Notes: a model not told the origin generated them from the letters alone. Shown: positions 33,450-42,369, numbered from the stretch's first letter. The stretch is 64,000 bases of DNA from a bacterium (GCA_035691305.1 DASSJF010000033.1:43257-107256), one strand, 5' to 3'. Numbers and translations are program-made.

Positions 33450-34496
33450 GTGGCCGTTCGGGTGAGCGTGATCGGGGCGTCGGGGTACGGCGGGGCGGAG
33501 GCGGTGCGCCTCCTCGCCACGCATCCCCACGTCCGCATCGCGCACGTGACCGCCGAGACGCAGAAGGGCCGGCGCCTCCCGGACCTCTATCCGAACCTGC
33601 GCGGCTTCGTCGACCTCGTGACCGAGGAGGCCGCCCCCGCGGCGCTCGCCGCGGACTCGGACGTCGTCATCGCCTCTCTGCCGAGCGGGAAGGCCATGGC
33701 GCTCGTGCCCGAACTGCTCGAGCGGGGCGTGCGGGTGATCGACGTGGCCGCGGACTTTCGCCTCCGCGATCCCGGGCAGTACCCGGTGTGGTACAAATTC
33801 GAGCACACGGCGCCGCGGTATCTCGCCGAGGCCGTCTACGGCCTCACCGAACTGTACCGGGACAAGATCCGCGCGGCGCGGCTCGTCGCCGACTGCGGCT
33901 GCTATCCGGCGGCGGCGTTGCTGGCGCTCGTGCCGTTCGTCAAGGCGGGTCTCATCCGACCGGAGGGCATTGTCGTCAACGCGGCGTCGGGCGTGTCCGG
34001 AGCCGGCCGGGGCGGCGTCGGCGGCGGGTTCGGGTATTCCGAGACCAACGAAGACCTGCGGCCGTACTCGGTTGCGACGCACAACCACACCGCGGAGATC
34101 GAGCAGGAGCTGTCCGGCCCGGCCGGCGGCCCCGTGCGCGTGACGTTTGTCCCGCACCTCGCGCCGATGACGCGCGGCATCCTGGTCACGGCCTACGCGC
34201 GGCTCGCGCGCCCGGCGGACGCGGCCGCGGCCCAGGTCATCTTGAGTCAGGCGTACGAGGGGGAGCCGTTCGTCCGCGTGCTGCCGGACGGCGCGCTGCC
34301 GCAGACCAAGGCGACGCTCGGCAGCAACTACTGCGACCTGGCCGCGCGGGTGGACGGCCGCACGCAGACGCTCATCGCGATGGCGGCGCTCGACAACCTG
34401 GGCAAGGGCGCCGCCGGGCTCGCGGTCCAGAACCTCAACGTGATGTGCGGGTTTCCCGAGGAGGCGGGCCTTAGGACGCCCGCGCTGTACCCGTAG
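33450..34496 (+). CDS. argC: N-acetyl-gamma-glutamyl-phosphate reductase
   Basis: ArgC reduces N-acetylglutamyl phosphate to the semialdehyde using NADPH, the third step of arginine synthesis. The 348-residue protein has the N-terminal nucleotide-binding motif VSVIGASGYGGAEAVRLL, the active-site Cys in VADCGCYPAAALLAL, and the ASGVSGAGRGG segment. The GTG at 33450 was preferred over one at 33432 because the latter lies inside the -10 hexamer. No ribosome site precedes it, which is consistent with a leaderless transcript. It is the first gene of argC-J-B-D-G-H-R. Confidence 0.95.
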   Translation: MAVRVSVIGASGYGGAEAVRLLATHPHVRIAHVTAETQKGRRLPDLYPNLRGFVDLVTEEAAPAALAADSDVVIASLPSGKAMALVPELLERGVRVIDVAADFRLRDPGQYPVWYKFEHTAPRYLAEAVYGLTELYRDKIRAARLVADCGCYPAAALLALVPFVKAGLIRPEGIVVNAASGVSGAGRGGVGGGFGYSETNEDLRPYSVATHNHTAEIEQELSGPAGGPVRVTFVPHLAPMTRGILVTAYARLARPADAAAAQVILSQAYEGEPFVRVLPDGALPQTKATLGSNYCDLAARVDGRTQTLIAMAALDNLGKGAAGLAVQNLNVMCGFPEEAGLRTPALYP

Positions 34497-34515
34497 GGAC
34501 GGAGAGGGAGGCGGC

Positions 34516-35733
34516 ATGGCGGGCACGGTGACGCGGTTGGTGCAGGGGGGCGTGACGTCCGCGCAGGGCTTCATCGCCTCGGGTGTGCACTGCGGGATCA
34601 AGCCGCAGAAGAAAGATCTCGCGCTGGTCTTCTCGCGCGTGCCGGCCGCGGCCGCCGGCGTCTTTACCACGAACAAGGTCAAGGCCGCGCCGGTGCTGCT
34701 CGACATGGAGCGCATCCGCTCGGGGCGCGGACAGGCCGTCGTGCTGAACAGCGGGAATGCGAACGCCTGCACCGCCGAGCAGGGCATGCGCGACGCGCGG
34801 GAGATGGCTCAACTCACGGCCCAGAGCCTCGGCGTCGCGGAGGACCTCGTGTACGTCTGCAGCACCGGGGTGATCGGCCGGCTGCTGCCGATGGAGGCGG
34901 TCCGCCGCGGGATTCCCGAGGCCGTGCGGCAGTTGAGCCCCGACGGCGGCGCCGCCGCGGAGGCGATCATGACGACCGACACGGTGCCGAAGGCGGCCGC
35001 GGTGCAGGTGGCGATCGCCGGCCAAGCCGTCACGGTGGGCGGCATGACGAAGGGCGCGGCGATGATCCACCCGCAGATGGCGACCACGCTCACGGTGCTG
35101 ACGACCGACGCCGCCGTCGCGCCGCCGCTGCTCCAGGCCGCTCTTCGGCGGGCCGCGGAGGTCTCCTACAACCGCGTCACCGTCGACGGCGATCAGAGCA
35201 CCAACGACACGATCTTGCTGTTGGCGAACGGCGAGGCCGGCGCGCCCGAGATCACCGAGCCCGGGGAGGCGCTCGACGCGTTCCAGGCGGCCCTCACCGC
35301 GTGCGCGACGGACCTCGCGCGGATGATCCCGCGGGACGCCGAGGGCGGCACCAAGCTGATCGAGGTGACCGTGCGCGGCGCGCAGAGCGAGGAGGACGCC
35401 TACAAGGCGGCGCGGGCGGTCGCGCTGTCGCCGCTCGTCAAAACCGCGATCTACGGCCGCTCGCCGAACTGGGGCCGGATCTTCGTCGCGGTCGGCGGGT
35501 CGGGCGCGGAGGTGCAGCCGGAGCGGATGTCGGTCCGCATCGGCCCCGTGCTGGTCGCGGACCGCGGCGGCCCGGCGGGGGAGCCGGAGAGCCTCGCCGA
35601 GGTCGCGCGCTACATGGCCGGCGATACGATTACGGTGGTCGTCGATCTCGGGCTCGGCCGGGGCGAGACGACGATGTGGACGTGCGACTTCACGGAGCAG
35701 TACGTGAAGGAAAACGCCGACTATCTTACGTGA
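34516..35733 (+). CDS. argJ: Glutamate N-acetyltransferase / amino-acid acetyltransferase
   Basis: ArgJ transfers the acetyl group from N-acetylornithine back to glutamate; bifunctional forms also use acetyl-CoA for the first step. The 405-residue precursor has the self-cleavage site MIHPQMATTL, where the Thr after Ala becomes the nucleophile of the beta chain. Other family marks are TTNKVKAAPVLLD-like and NSGNANACTAEQG. The usual GMIHPNMATML is here MIHPQMATTL, still with the key Ala-Thr. A GGGAGG ribosome site precedes the ATG. Whether it is mono- or bifunctional is unclear; no argA/NAGS gene is visible in the window. Confidence 0.95.
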   Translation: MAGTVTRLVQGGVTSAQGFIASGVHCGIKPQKKDLALVFSRVPAAAAGVFTTNKVKAAPVLLDMERIRSGRGQAVVLNSGNANACTAEQGMRDAREMAQLTAQSLGVAEDLVYVCSTGVIGRLLPMEAVRRGIPEAVRQLSPDGGAAAEAIMTTDTVPKAAAVQVAIAGQAVTVGGMTKGAAMIHPQMATTLTVLTTDAAVAPPLLQAALRRAAEVSYNRVTVDGDQSTNDTILLLANGEAGAPEITEPGEALDAFQAALTACATDLARMIPRDAEGGTKLIEVTVRGAQSEEDAYKAARAVALSPLVKTAIYGRSPNWGRIFVAVGGSGAEVQPERMSVRIGPVLVADRGGPAGEPESLAEVARYMAGDTITVVVDLGLGRGETTMWTCDFTEQYVKENADYLT

Positions 35734-35788
35734 GGGAGGTTCGCGGCGTGGCACCTGCCGGGCGGCGCATGCGGGGTCGAATGAGCTC

Positions 35789-36664
35789 ATGAGCCGCACT
35801 CCGATGCTCGCGGCCGGCGAGGCCGCGCTGGCCGGCGGCGTGATCGCCCAGGGCCTCGGGTACGTGAGCGCCTGGAAGGGCAAGACCGTCGTCGTGAAAT
35901 TCGGCGGCAGCGTGCTGGACGTCGCCGGCCGATCGACGATCGCCGAAGACCTCGTGCTGCTGAAGGGCGCCGGCATCAACGCGGTGCTCGTACACGGCGG
36001 CGGGCCCGAGATTACCCGCATGCTCGAGCGGCTCGGCAAGCCGTCCAAGTTCGTGCACGGGCTGCGGGTCACGGACGCGGAGACGATGGAGGTCGTCGAG
36101 ATGGTCCTCGCCGGCCGCGCCAACAAGTCGCTCGTTTCCGTGATCACGCAGGCCGGCGGCAGGGCGGTGGGCCTGAGCGGCAAGGACGGACGGATGCTGC
36201 TCGCGCGGAAGTACGAGTCGAACGTCGACCTCGGCCAGGTCGGCGAGGTGGCGGCGGTCGACCCGGCGCTCGTGCGCACGGTGAGCGCGGACGGCTACAT
36301 CCCCGTGATCGCGTCGATCGGCATCGGCCAGGACGGGACGAGCTACAATCTGAACGCGGACACCGCGGCCGGCGCGCTCGCCGTCGCCGTCGGCGCGAGC
36401 AAGTTCATCCTGCTGACCGACGTCGACGGCGTGTACCGGGACCACGAGGCCAAGACGCTGCTGTCCGAGCTGCGGACCGCCGACGCGGAATCGATGATCC
36501 GGGACGGCACGATCAGCCGCGGTATGATCCCGAAGGTGTCGGCCTGCCTCGACGCGATCCGCGGCGGCGTGCCGAGCGCGCACATCATCAACGGAACCGT
36601 GCCGCACGCGCTCCTCGTGGAGCTGTTCACCGAACGCGGCATCGGCACGATGCTGACCCCGTAG
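35789..36664 (+). CDS. argB: Acetylglutamate kinase
   Basis: ArgB phosphorylates N-acetylglutamate and is often feedback-inhibited by arginine. The 291-residue protein has the amino-acid-kinase fold: VVVKFGGSVLD near residue 35, VLVHGGGPEITRML, the SADGYIPVIASIG segment, YNLNADTAAGALA and FILLTDVDGVYRD. An N-terminal extension of about 30 residues (LGYVSAWKGK) may correspond to the N-helix that marks arginine-inhibited hexameric enzymes. Ribosome site weak; the gap after argJ is 55 bases. argD follows 10 bases after the stop. Confidence 0.96.
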   Translation: MSRTPMLAAGEAALAGGVIAQGLGYVSAWKGKTVVVKFGGSVLDVAGRSTIAEDLVLLKGAGINAVLVHGGGPEITRMLERLGKPSKFVHGLRVTDAETMEVVEMVLAGRANKSLVSVITQAGGRAVGLSGKDGRMLLARKYESNVDLGQVGEVAAVDPALVRTVSADGYIPVIASIGIGQDGTSYNLNADTAAGALAVAVGASKFILLTDVDGVYRDHEAKTLLSELRTADAESMIRDGTISRGMIPKVSACLDAIRGGVPSAHIINGTVPHALLVELFTERGIGTMLTP

Positions 36665-36674
36665 GAGGGAGACC

Positions 36675-37904
36675 ATGACGAATCGCGAGGTCGCACAGTT
36701 GAGCGCGCGGGTGCTGGCCCCCAACTACCGCCGGGCGCCGGTCGCGTTCCGCGAGGGGCGCGGAATGCGTCTCTGGGACGTGGAGGGTAAAGAGTATCTC
36801 GATTTCGTCGCCGGCATCGCGGTCGACGTCCTCGGGCACTCGCACCCGCGGCTCGTCTCCGCCATCCAGGAGCAGGCCGCCCGCATCGTCCACGTCTCGA
36901 ACCTGTACCTGATTGCGGAGCAGGCGCGCCTTGCCGAGCGGCTCATCGGAGTGGCCGGGATCCCGGACGGTCGGGTGTTCTTCTGCAACAGCGGCGCAGA
37001 GGCCGCGGAGGCCGCGATCAAGCTCGCCCGCAAGGCCGGCCGCGCCCGCCGCGGCGCGGACGTGTACGAGATCATCGTCGGCGGCCACAGCTTCCACGGC
37101 CGGACGATGGGCGCGCTGTCGGCGACGATGAACCCGAAGTACCACGAGGGCTTCGAGCCGCTCGTGCCGGGGTTCGTGGAGGTGCCGTTCAACGATCTGG
37201 GCGCCGTCGAGCGCGCGGTTGGTCCGAAGACCGCCGCCGTGCTGATGGAGCCGGTGCAGGGCGAGGGCGGCATCAACCCCGCGGACGACGCCTACCTCAC
37301 CGGCCTGCGGCGGCTGTGCGACGCGAAGGGCCTGCTGCTCGTGCTCGACGAGATCCAGACCGGCTTCGGCCGCACGGGCCGCTGGTTTGCGTACCAGCAC
37401 GCCGGCGTCATGCCGGACATCCTGGCTCTCGCGAAGGGCCTCGGCGGCGGCGTGCCGATCGGCGCGGTGATCGCGCGCGAGGAGATCATGCAGGCGTTGC
37501 AGCCGGGTACCCACGGCACCACGTTCGGGGGCAACCCGCTCGTCTGCGCCGCCTCCCTCGCGGTGATCGAGACGATCGAGGCCGAAGGCCTCGTCGACAA
37601 CGCGCAGGACACCGGCGCCTATTTCATGGGCCGCCTGCGCGACCTGGCGAAGAAGACGCCGGCCGTGACGGAGGTCCGCGGCCGCGGGCTCATGGTCGCG
37701 GTGGAGATCACGGTGCCGGCGGACCAAGTGGTCGCCGCGTGCATGGCGCGGGGCCTCCTCGTCAACAACGTGCGGCCCACGTCGATCCGCTTCGTACCGC
37801 CGCTCATCGCGACGCGCGCGGACGTGGATCGGGCGATCGAGCTGTTCGGCGCGGCGCTGGCGGATGTGGCGGCCGCCGCCAAAGCCCCGGCGTCGGCCGG
37901 CTGA
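36675..37904 (+). CDS. argD: Acetylornithine aminotransferase
   Basis: ArgD is a PLP-dependent class III aminotransferase that makes N-acetylornithine. The 409-residue protein has FVAGIAVDVLGHSHPRL, FCNSGAEAAEAAIKLARK, GGHSFHGRTMGALSAT, the LVLDEIQTGFGRTG motif with the PLP-contacting Asp, and the PLP lysine in LALAKGLGGGVPIGA. GTHGTTFGGNPL follows. A strong GGAGGG ribosome site lies between the argB stop and its ATG. It may also serve as N-succinyldiaminopimelate aminotransferase, as in other bacteria. Confidence 0.94.
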   Translation: MTNREVAQLSARVLAPNYRRAPVAFREGRGMRLWDVEGKEYLDFVAGIAVDVLGHSHPRLVSAIQEQAARIVHVSNLYLIAEQARLAERLIGVAGIPDGRVFFCNSGAEAAEAAIKLARKAGRARRGADVYEIIVGGHSFHGRTMGALSATMNPKYHEGFEPLVPGFVEVPFNDLGAVERAVGPKTAAVLMEPVQGEGGINPADDAYLTGLRRLCDAKGLLLVLDEIQTGFGRTGRWFAYQHAGVMPDILALAKGLGGGVPIGAVIAREEIMQALQPGTHGTTFGGNPLVCAASLAVIETIEAEGLVDNAQDTGAYFMGRLRDLAKKTPAVTEVRGRGLMVAVEITVPADQVVAACMARGLLVNNVRPTSIRFVPPLIATRADVDRAIELFGAALADVAAAAKAPASAG

Positions 37905-37915
37905 GGAGCACGCTG

Positions 37916-39199
37916 ATGGCGCAGCCCAAGAACATCGCACTGGCGTACAGCGGCGGGCTCGACACCTCCGTCATCATCCCGTGGCTCAAGGAGCGGTATC
38001 CGGGGGTGCGCGTCGTCGCCGTCGTCGCCGACGTCGGCCAGGGCGACGACTTCGACCAGGTGAAGGACAAGGCGCGGCGCAGCGGCGCGGACGCGGTCCA
38101 CGTCGTCGACGTGCGGCGGATCTTCGTGACGGATTACATCTGGCCCGTCCTGCGGGCGGACGCGATCTACGAGGGCCGCTACCTCCTCGGCACGTCGATG
38201 GCGCGGCCGCTGATCGCGCGGGTGCAGGTCGAAGCCGCCGTGGCCGAAGGGTGCGACGCCCTCGCCCACGGCTGCACCGGGAAGGGCAACGACCAGGTCC
38301 GGTTCGAGCTGACCTACCAGGCGCTGGCGCCTCGGCTCGCGGTGATCGCGCCGGTCCGCGAGTGGTCGCTCGGCTCCCGTGAGGAAGAGATCGACTACGC
38401 CCGCGCCCACGGCGTACCGGTGCCGGTGACGCACGAGAAGCCCTACAGCATGGACGGCAACCTGTGGCACCAGAGCTACGAGGCGGGCATCCTCGAGGAC
38501 CCGTGGGCGGAGCCGCCGGCGGACATGTTCCGGTTGACCGTCGATCCGGCGAGGGCGCCGGACGCGCCCGAGTACGTGGAAATCGGCTTCGAGGCCGGGA
38601 CGCCGGTGGCGATCGACGGCCGGCAGCTCGACGCGGTCGAGTTGGTCGCGTCGCTCAACAAGCGGGCCGGCGCGCACGGCGTCGGCCGGGTGGACATCGT
38701 CGAGAACCGGCTCGTCGGGATGAAGAGCCGCGGCGTGTACGAGACGCCCGGCGGGGCGGTGCTGGTCGAGGCCCACCATCACCTGCAGACGATCACCCTC
38801 GACCGGGAGACGCAGCATTTCAAGGAGCTGGTCGCCCCACGCTACGCGGAGCTCGTCTACTACGGCCAGTGGTATTCGCCGCTGCGCCGGGCCCTCGACG
38901 CCTTCGTCGCCTCGACGCAGCGGACCGTTACGGGCACGGTGCGGGTGAAGCTCTACAAGGGGACGTCGACGGTCGTGGGGCGCCGCGCTGCGCGGTCGGT
39001 GTACAGCTACGATCTCGCTACGTTTGGCCGCGGCGCGGGTTACGATCAGAAGGACGCGGAAGGGTTCATCCGGCTCTTCGGTCTGCCGACCCGGGTGTAC
39101 GCGGCGGCGAATCCGGAGTCCACCCGCGACGAATCCCCGATCTCCCTCGAGATCCCGGCGGGATCGGCGCAACAGGGCGGGGGGCGGCCCCGCCGTTGA
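37916..39199 (+). CDS. argG: Argininosuccinate synthase
   Basis: ArgG condenses citrulline and aspartate using ATP. The 427-residue protein has the N-type ATP pyrophosphatase motif ALAYSGGLDTSVII near residue 8, AHGCTGKGNDQVRFE, EKPYSMDGNLWH and the C-terminal YSPLRRALDAFV region. A GAGGAG ribosome site precedes the ATG. The last 20 or so residues are Gly/Gln/Arg-rich and beyond the usual end. Ornithine carbamoyltransferase (argF), which makes its citrulline substrate, is missing from the cluster and must be elsewhere. Confidence 0.96.
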   Translation: MAQPKNIALAYSGGLDTSVIIPWLKERYPGVRVVAVVADVGQGDDFDQVKDKARRSGADAVHVVDVRRIFVTDYIWPVLRADAIYEGRYLLGTSMARPLIARVQVEAAVAEGCDALAHGCTGKGNDQVRFELTYQALAPRLAVIAPVREWSLGSREEEIDYARAHGVPVPVTHEKPYSMDGNLWHQSYEAGILEDPWAEPPADMFRLTVDPARAPDAPEYVEIGFEAGTPVAIDGRQLDAVELVASLNKRAGAHGVGRVDIVENRLVGMKSRGVYETPGGAVLVEAHHHLQTITLDRETQHFKELVAPRYAELVYYGQWYSPLRRALDAFVASTQRTVTGTVRVKLYKGTSTVVGRRAARSVYSYDLATFGRGAGYDQKDAEGFIRLFGLPTRVYAAANPESTRDESPISLEIPAGSAQQGGGRPRR

Positions 39200-39208
39200 G
39201 GGCTTGAC

Positions 39209-40810
39209 GTGAATAAGCGGCCGCGCGGCCGCGGGGGAGACGACACGGGCGGTGAACTGCCGGCGGACGAGGCCGGCGCCCGGATGTGGGGCGGCCGGTT
39301 CCGAGGCGCGGTCGATCCCAAGGTCGCCGCGTTCACGACGTCGCTGCCGTTCGACCGCCGGCTGTACCGCGCCGACATTCTCGGCAGCATCGCCCACGCC
39401 ACGATGCTGAGCCGGTGCGGGATCATCGAGCCGGCCGAGGCGACGGAGCTGGTCCGCGGCCTCCGCGAGCTGATTCAAGAGATCGACGCGGGCATCGTCG
39501 ACATCGAGGGCGCCGAGGACATTCACTCGTTTGTCGAGGCCCGGCTGCGCACGCGTCTCGGCGACGTCGCGGGGCGCCTGCACACGGCGCGGTCGCGCAA
39601 CGACCAGGTGGCGACCGATCTGCGGGTGTACCTGAAGGGCGAGATCGTGACGCTCGTCGGCCGGACCGCGGCGCTGCAGCAGGTGCTGCTGATGCTGGCC
39701 GAGGCCCACCCGTCGGTGATCATCCCCGGGTACACGCACATGCAGCGCGCCCAACCCGTGCTGCTCGCGCACCACCTCCTGGCGTACGTGTGGATGCTGC
39801 AGCGCGACACGGAGCGGCTCCGGGAGGTGTTCGCGCGCACGGACGTCCTGCCGCTCGGCGCGGCGGCCCTCGCCGGCACCTCGTATCCGATCGACCGCCG
39901 GCTGGTCGCCTCGCTGCTCGGCTTCTCCCGCGTGGCGGAGAACAGCCTCGACGCGACGGCGGACCGCGATTTCGCGGTCGAATTCATTGCGGCCGCGTCG
40001 CTTCTGATGTCGCATCTGTCGCGGCTCGCCGCGGAGATCGTGCTCTGGGCGACGTCGGAGTTCGGCTTCGTCGAGCTCTCGGATACGATCAGCACCGGCA
40101 GCAGCATCATGCCGCAGAAGAAGAACCCGGACGCCGCGGAACTCGTGCGCGGCAAGGCCGCGCGCGTGCTCGGCGACCTCACCGCCATCCTGGCTGTGCT
40201 TCGCGGACTGCCGCTCGCCTACAACAGCGACCTGCAGGAAGACAAGGAGGCGGTGTTCGACGCTGTGGACACCGCGCAGGGGAGCCTGCAGGTGATGGGC
40301 ATCGTGCTGAACGGCGTCCGGTTCGACACCGGGCGCATCTCCGCGCACCTGCGGGGCGGCCTGATGGGCGCCACCGAGCTCGCCGACTACCTCGCGCGCC
40401 GCGGCATGCCGTTCCGCGACGCGCACGAGCTGGTCGGCCGCGTCGTGCTCTATGCGCAGGAGCGCGGCCGCGAACTGTGGGAACTGTCGCCCGAGGAGTA
40501 CCGGCGGATCAGCCCAATGCTCGGCGACGACGTCCGCGAGCTGACGACTCCCGCCGGCGCGGTCGCGTCGAAGCGGTCGGAAGGCGGCACCGCGCCCGAG
40601 CGGGTCGCCGAGCAGACGCAGGCCGCCCGCGGCGCGGTCGCGCGCACGCTGTCTTGGCTGTCGTCGCTCCCGGCCGTTCCGGCGGAACGGGAAATCGCGC
40701 CACCCGCCGCCGCCCGTCCGGCGGCCGGGCCGCCCGCCCCGGGCGGCGGTGCGTCGGCTTCGACGACATCGTTGCCGGCGAGTCCGCCGAAAGGCGGTCC
40801 ACCGGAGTAA
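39209..40810 (+). CDS. argH: Argininosuccinate lyase with C-terminal Ala/Pro/Gly-rich extension
   Basis: ArgH splits argininosuccinate into arginine and fumarate. The fumarase/aspartase-superfamily signature GSSIMPQKKNPDA is present, with MWGGRFRGAVDP near the N-terminus, HTARSRNDQVATDLR and GYTHMQRAQP. The enzyme body would be about 460 residues, but the frame has 533. About 25 polar residues precede MWGGRF, and about 55 Ala/Pro/Gly-rich residues follow the normal end, probably disordered. GTG start; the ATG just before WGGRF is an alternative. argR starts two bases after its stop. Confidence 0.94.
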   Translation: MNKRPRGRGGDDTGGELPADEAGARMWGGRFRGAVDPKVAAFTTSLPFDRRLYRADILGSIAHATMLSRCGIIEPAEATELVRGLRELIQEIDAGIVDIEGAEDIHSFVEARLRTRLGDVAGRLHTARSRNDQVATDLRVYLKGEIVTLVGRTAALQQVLLMLAEAHPSVIIPGYTHMQRAQPVLLAHHLLAYVWMLQRDTERLREVFARTDVLPLGAAALAGTSYPIDRRLVASLLGFSRVAENSLDATADRDFAVEFIAAASLLMSHLSRLAAEIVLWATSEFGFVELSDTISTGSSIMPQKKNPDAAELVRGKAARVLGDLTAILAVLRGLPLAYNSDLQEDKEAVFDAVDTAQGSLQVMGIVLNGVRFDTGRISAHLRGGLMGATELADYLARRGMPFRDAHELVGRVVLYAQERGRELWELSPEEYRRISPMLGDDVRELTTPAGAVASKRSEGGTAPERVAEQTQAARGAVARTLSWLSSLPAVPAEREIAPPAAARPAAGPPAPGGGASASTTSLPASPPKGGPPE

Positions 40811-40812
40811 CG

Positions 40813-41301
40813 ATGGCGCCTGCCCGCCGCGAAGCGACGCGTACCGAGCGCGAGCGCCGCATCCGCGAGATCCTCGGCCGGCACGCGATCGAGACCCAGG
40901 ACGACCTGGTCGAGCGGCTGCGCCGCGAGGGCCTCGCCGTGACGCAGGCCACCGTTTCCCGCGATATCAAGCGTCTGGGGCTCGTCAAGATTCCGCTGTC
41001 CGACGGACGGTCGCAGTACGTCGCGCCTGAGCGGCCGTCGCCGGCGGACGTGCTGCGGCGCCTCCAGCACGCGGTCACGGAGTACGTGCTGTCGGTGGAC
41101 GCCGGGGAGGACCTCGTCGTGGTCCACACCCTGACCGGACGGGCGAACGCCGTGGCCGCCGCGATCGACGAGATGCAGTGGCCGGCCGCGGTCGGCACGA
41201 TCGCCGGCGACGACACGATCCTCATCGTGCCGCGGCGCCGCGCCGGACGGCCGCGCCTCCTCGCGATGCTGCGGCGCGTGATGGAGGGCGGCGCGCCCTA
41301 G
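40813..41301 (+). CDS. argR: Arginine repressor ArgR/AhrC
   Basis: ArgR is the hexameric, arginine-dependent regulator that binds ARG boxes. The 162-residue protein has an N-terminal winged helix (REILGRHAIETQDDLVERL, then TQATVSRDIKRLGLVKIP) and a C-terminal trimerisation/arginine-binding domain ending in GTIAGDDTILIV. It closes the arg operon, so it is probably autoregulated through the site before argC, and carA P2 is a likely second target. Confidence 0.95.
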   Translation: MAPARREATRTERERRIREILGRHAIETQDDLVERLRREGLAVTQATVSRDIKRLGLVKIPLSDGRSQYVAPERPSPADVLRRLQHAVTEYVLSVDAGEDLVVVHTLTGRANAVAAAIDEMQWPAAVGTIAGDDTILIVPRRRAGRPRLLAMLRRVMEGGAP

Positions 41302-41354
41302 GCGGCCGAAGGGGTCGCGTCCGGACGGACAGAAACGTCCACGCGACGCACGCG

Positions 41355-41855
41355 ATGGACGTCATCGTTACGAATCTCCAAGGCATCTTCGTGGACCCGA
41401 AGTTCGTCCGCGACGTCGTGGTCCAGGTTCTCCGCCTCCAGGGCTATCCCGCGCCGCCCGACGTCGGCGTGGCTCTCGTGGACGACGCTTACATCCGCGT
41501 GCTCAACCGCGAGTACCGCGGCAGCGACTACGCGACCGACGTCCTGTCGTTTCGCCTGGACGACGGCGGCGGCCCGGGCGCCGGCGGCGCGGCGCGGGGT
41601 GGGGGGGAGGCGGAGCCGCCGGTTCTCGGCGACATTGTGATTTCGGTTCAGCGAGCCCGGGATCAGGCGCGTCAATTCAAGCAGACGCTGCGGCGCGAGG
41701 TGGCGATGCTGGCGATCCACGGCGTGCTGCACCTCCTCGGCTACGATGACGAAACCGAGGCCGCCGCCTCGGTGATGTGGGCGCGGCAGAAGGAGCTGCT
41801 CGACACGATCCTCGGCGCCGCTGACGGCCGCGACCCCGCCCGGGGCCCCCGGTGA
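41355..41855 (+). CDS. ybeY: Endoribonuclease YbeY with Asp in place of the third zinc His
   Basis: YbeY is a metalloprotein needed for 16S rRNA 3'-end maturation and ribosome quality control. The 166-residue protein has LNREYRGSDYATDVLSF and LGDIVISV, and the metal motif HGVLHLLGYDDE. The two first ligands are His122 and His126, but the position that is His in most YbeY proteins (HxxxHxxxxxH) is Asp132. Asp can also bind zinc, so activity is not excluded. A Gly-rich loop (GGGPGAGGAARGGGEAE) of about 17 residues is inserted before LGDI. phoH, a frequent neighbour, is absent. Confidence 0.9.
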   Translation: MDVIVTNLQGIFVDPKFVRDVVVQVLRLQGYPAPPDVGVALVDDAYIRVLNREYRGSDYATDVLSFRLDDGGGPGAGGAARGGGEAEPPVLGDIVISVQRARDQARQFKQTLRREVAMLAIHGVLHLLGYDDETEAAASVMWARQKELLDTILGAADGRDPARGPR

Positions 41856-42343
41856 GAGAACCGGCGGGCGATCAGGCGGCGGACCGCGCCGCTCCGGCGC
41901 CACGTTCGTTCGCGGCGGCGATCAGGATCGCCGCGGGCGGCGCCGCCTACGCGGCCCGGCGGCATCCCAATCTGCGGACGCACATCGCGATCGCGGGGTT
42001 CGTGCTGCTCGGCGGGGCGGCGGCGGGCTGCTCGGCGGTGGAGCTGGCGCTGCTGACCGGGGCGATCGGGCTCGTACTCGCCGCCGAGCTCGTCAACACG
42101 TCGATCGAGATGCTCACGGACCTCGTGTCTCCGCGCTACGATCCGCGCGCGGCGGCGATCAAGGACGTGTCGGCCGCGGCGGTGCTCGTGGCGTCCGGCG
42201 CCGCGGTCGCGCTCGCGGCGTTCATCTTGGTTGGCCGCGCGTGGCCGGGAACGCCGCTCCCCGGGCGGACGGCCGCGGCGCTCGGCGCCGCGTGCCTGAC
42301 CGCGTTCGTACTGGCCGTCCGCGGCCGCACCGCGGACGCGTAA
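41852..42343 (+). CDS. dgkA: Diacylglycerol/undecaprenol kinase family protein
   Basis: This is an integral membrane kinase of the DgkA family; the Gram-positive members phosphorylate undecaprenol for cell-wall carrier recycling. The 163-residue protein has an N-terminal amphipathic region, RRHPNLRTHIAIA, membrane helices and the signature ELVNTSIEMLTDLV, followed by AAIKDVSAAAVLV. The GTG start overlaps the ybeY stop (GTGA). Proteins of this family are usually about 120-130 residues; the extra is a polar N-terminus and one more C-terminal hydrophobic segment. Confidence 0.88.
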   Translation: MREPAGDQAADRAAPAPRSFAAAIRIAAGGAAYAARRHPNLRTHIAIAGFVLLGGAAAGCSAVELALLTGAIGLVLAAELVNTSIEMLTDLVSPRYDPRAAAIKDVSAAAVLVASGAAVALAAFILVGRAWPGTPLPGRTAAALGAACLTAFVLAVRGRTADA

Positions 42344-42360
42344 GCCGCCAGGGCGCCGGA

Positions 42361-42369
42361 TGGTATAAT
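42361..42369 (+). promoter_or_regulatory. Extended -10 promoter of the CNNM/CBS gene
   Basis: TGG followed by TATAAT (42364-42369) forms an extended -10. The predicted start near 42376 gives a leader of about 95 bases. That leader contains an 8-bp hairpin (42426-42433 with 42444-42451) directly before the ribosome site. Confidence 0.65.
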
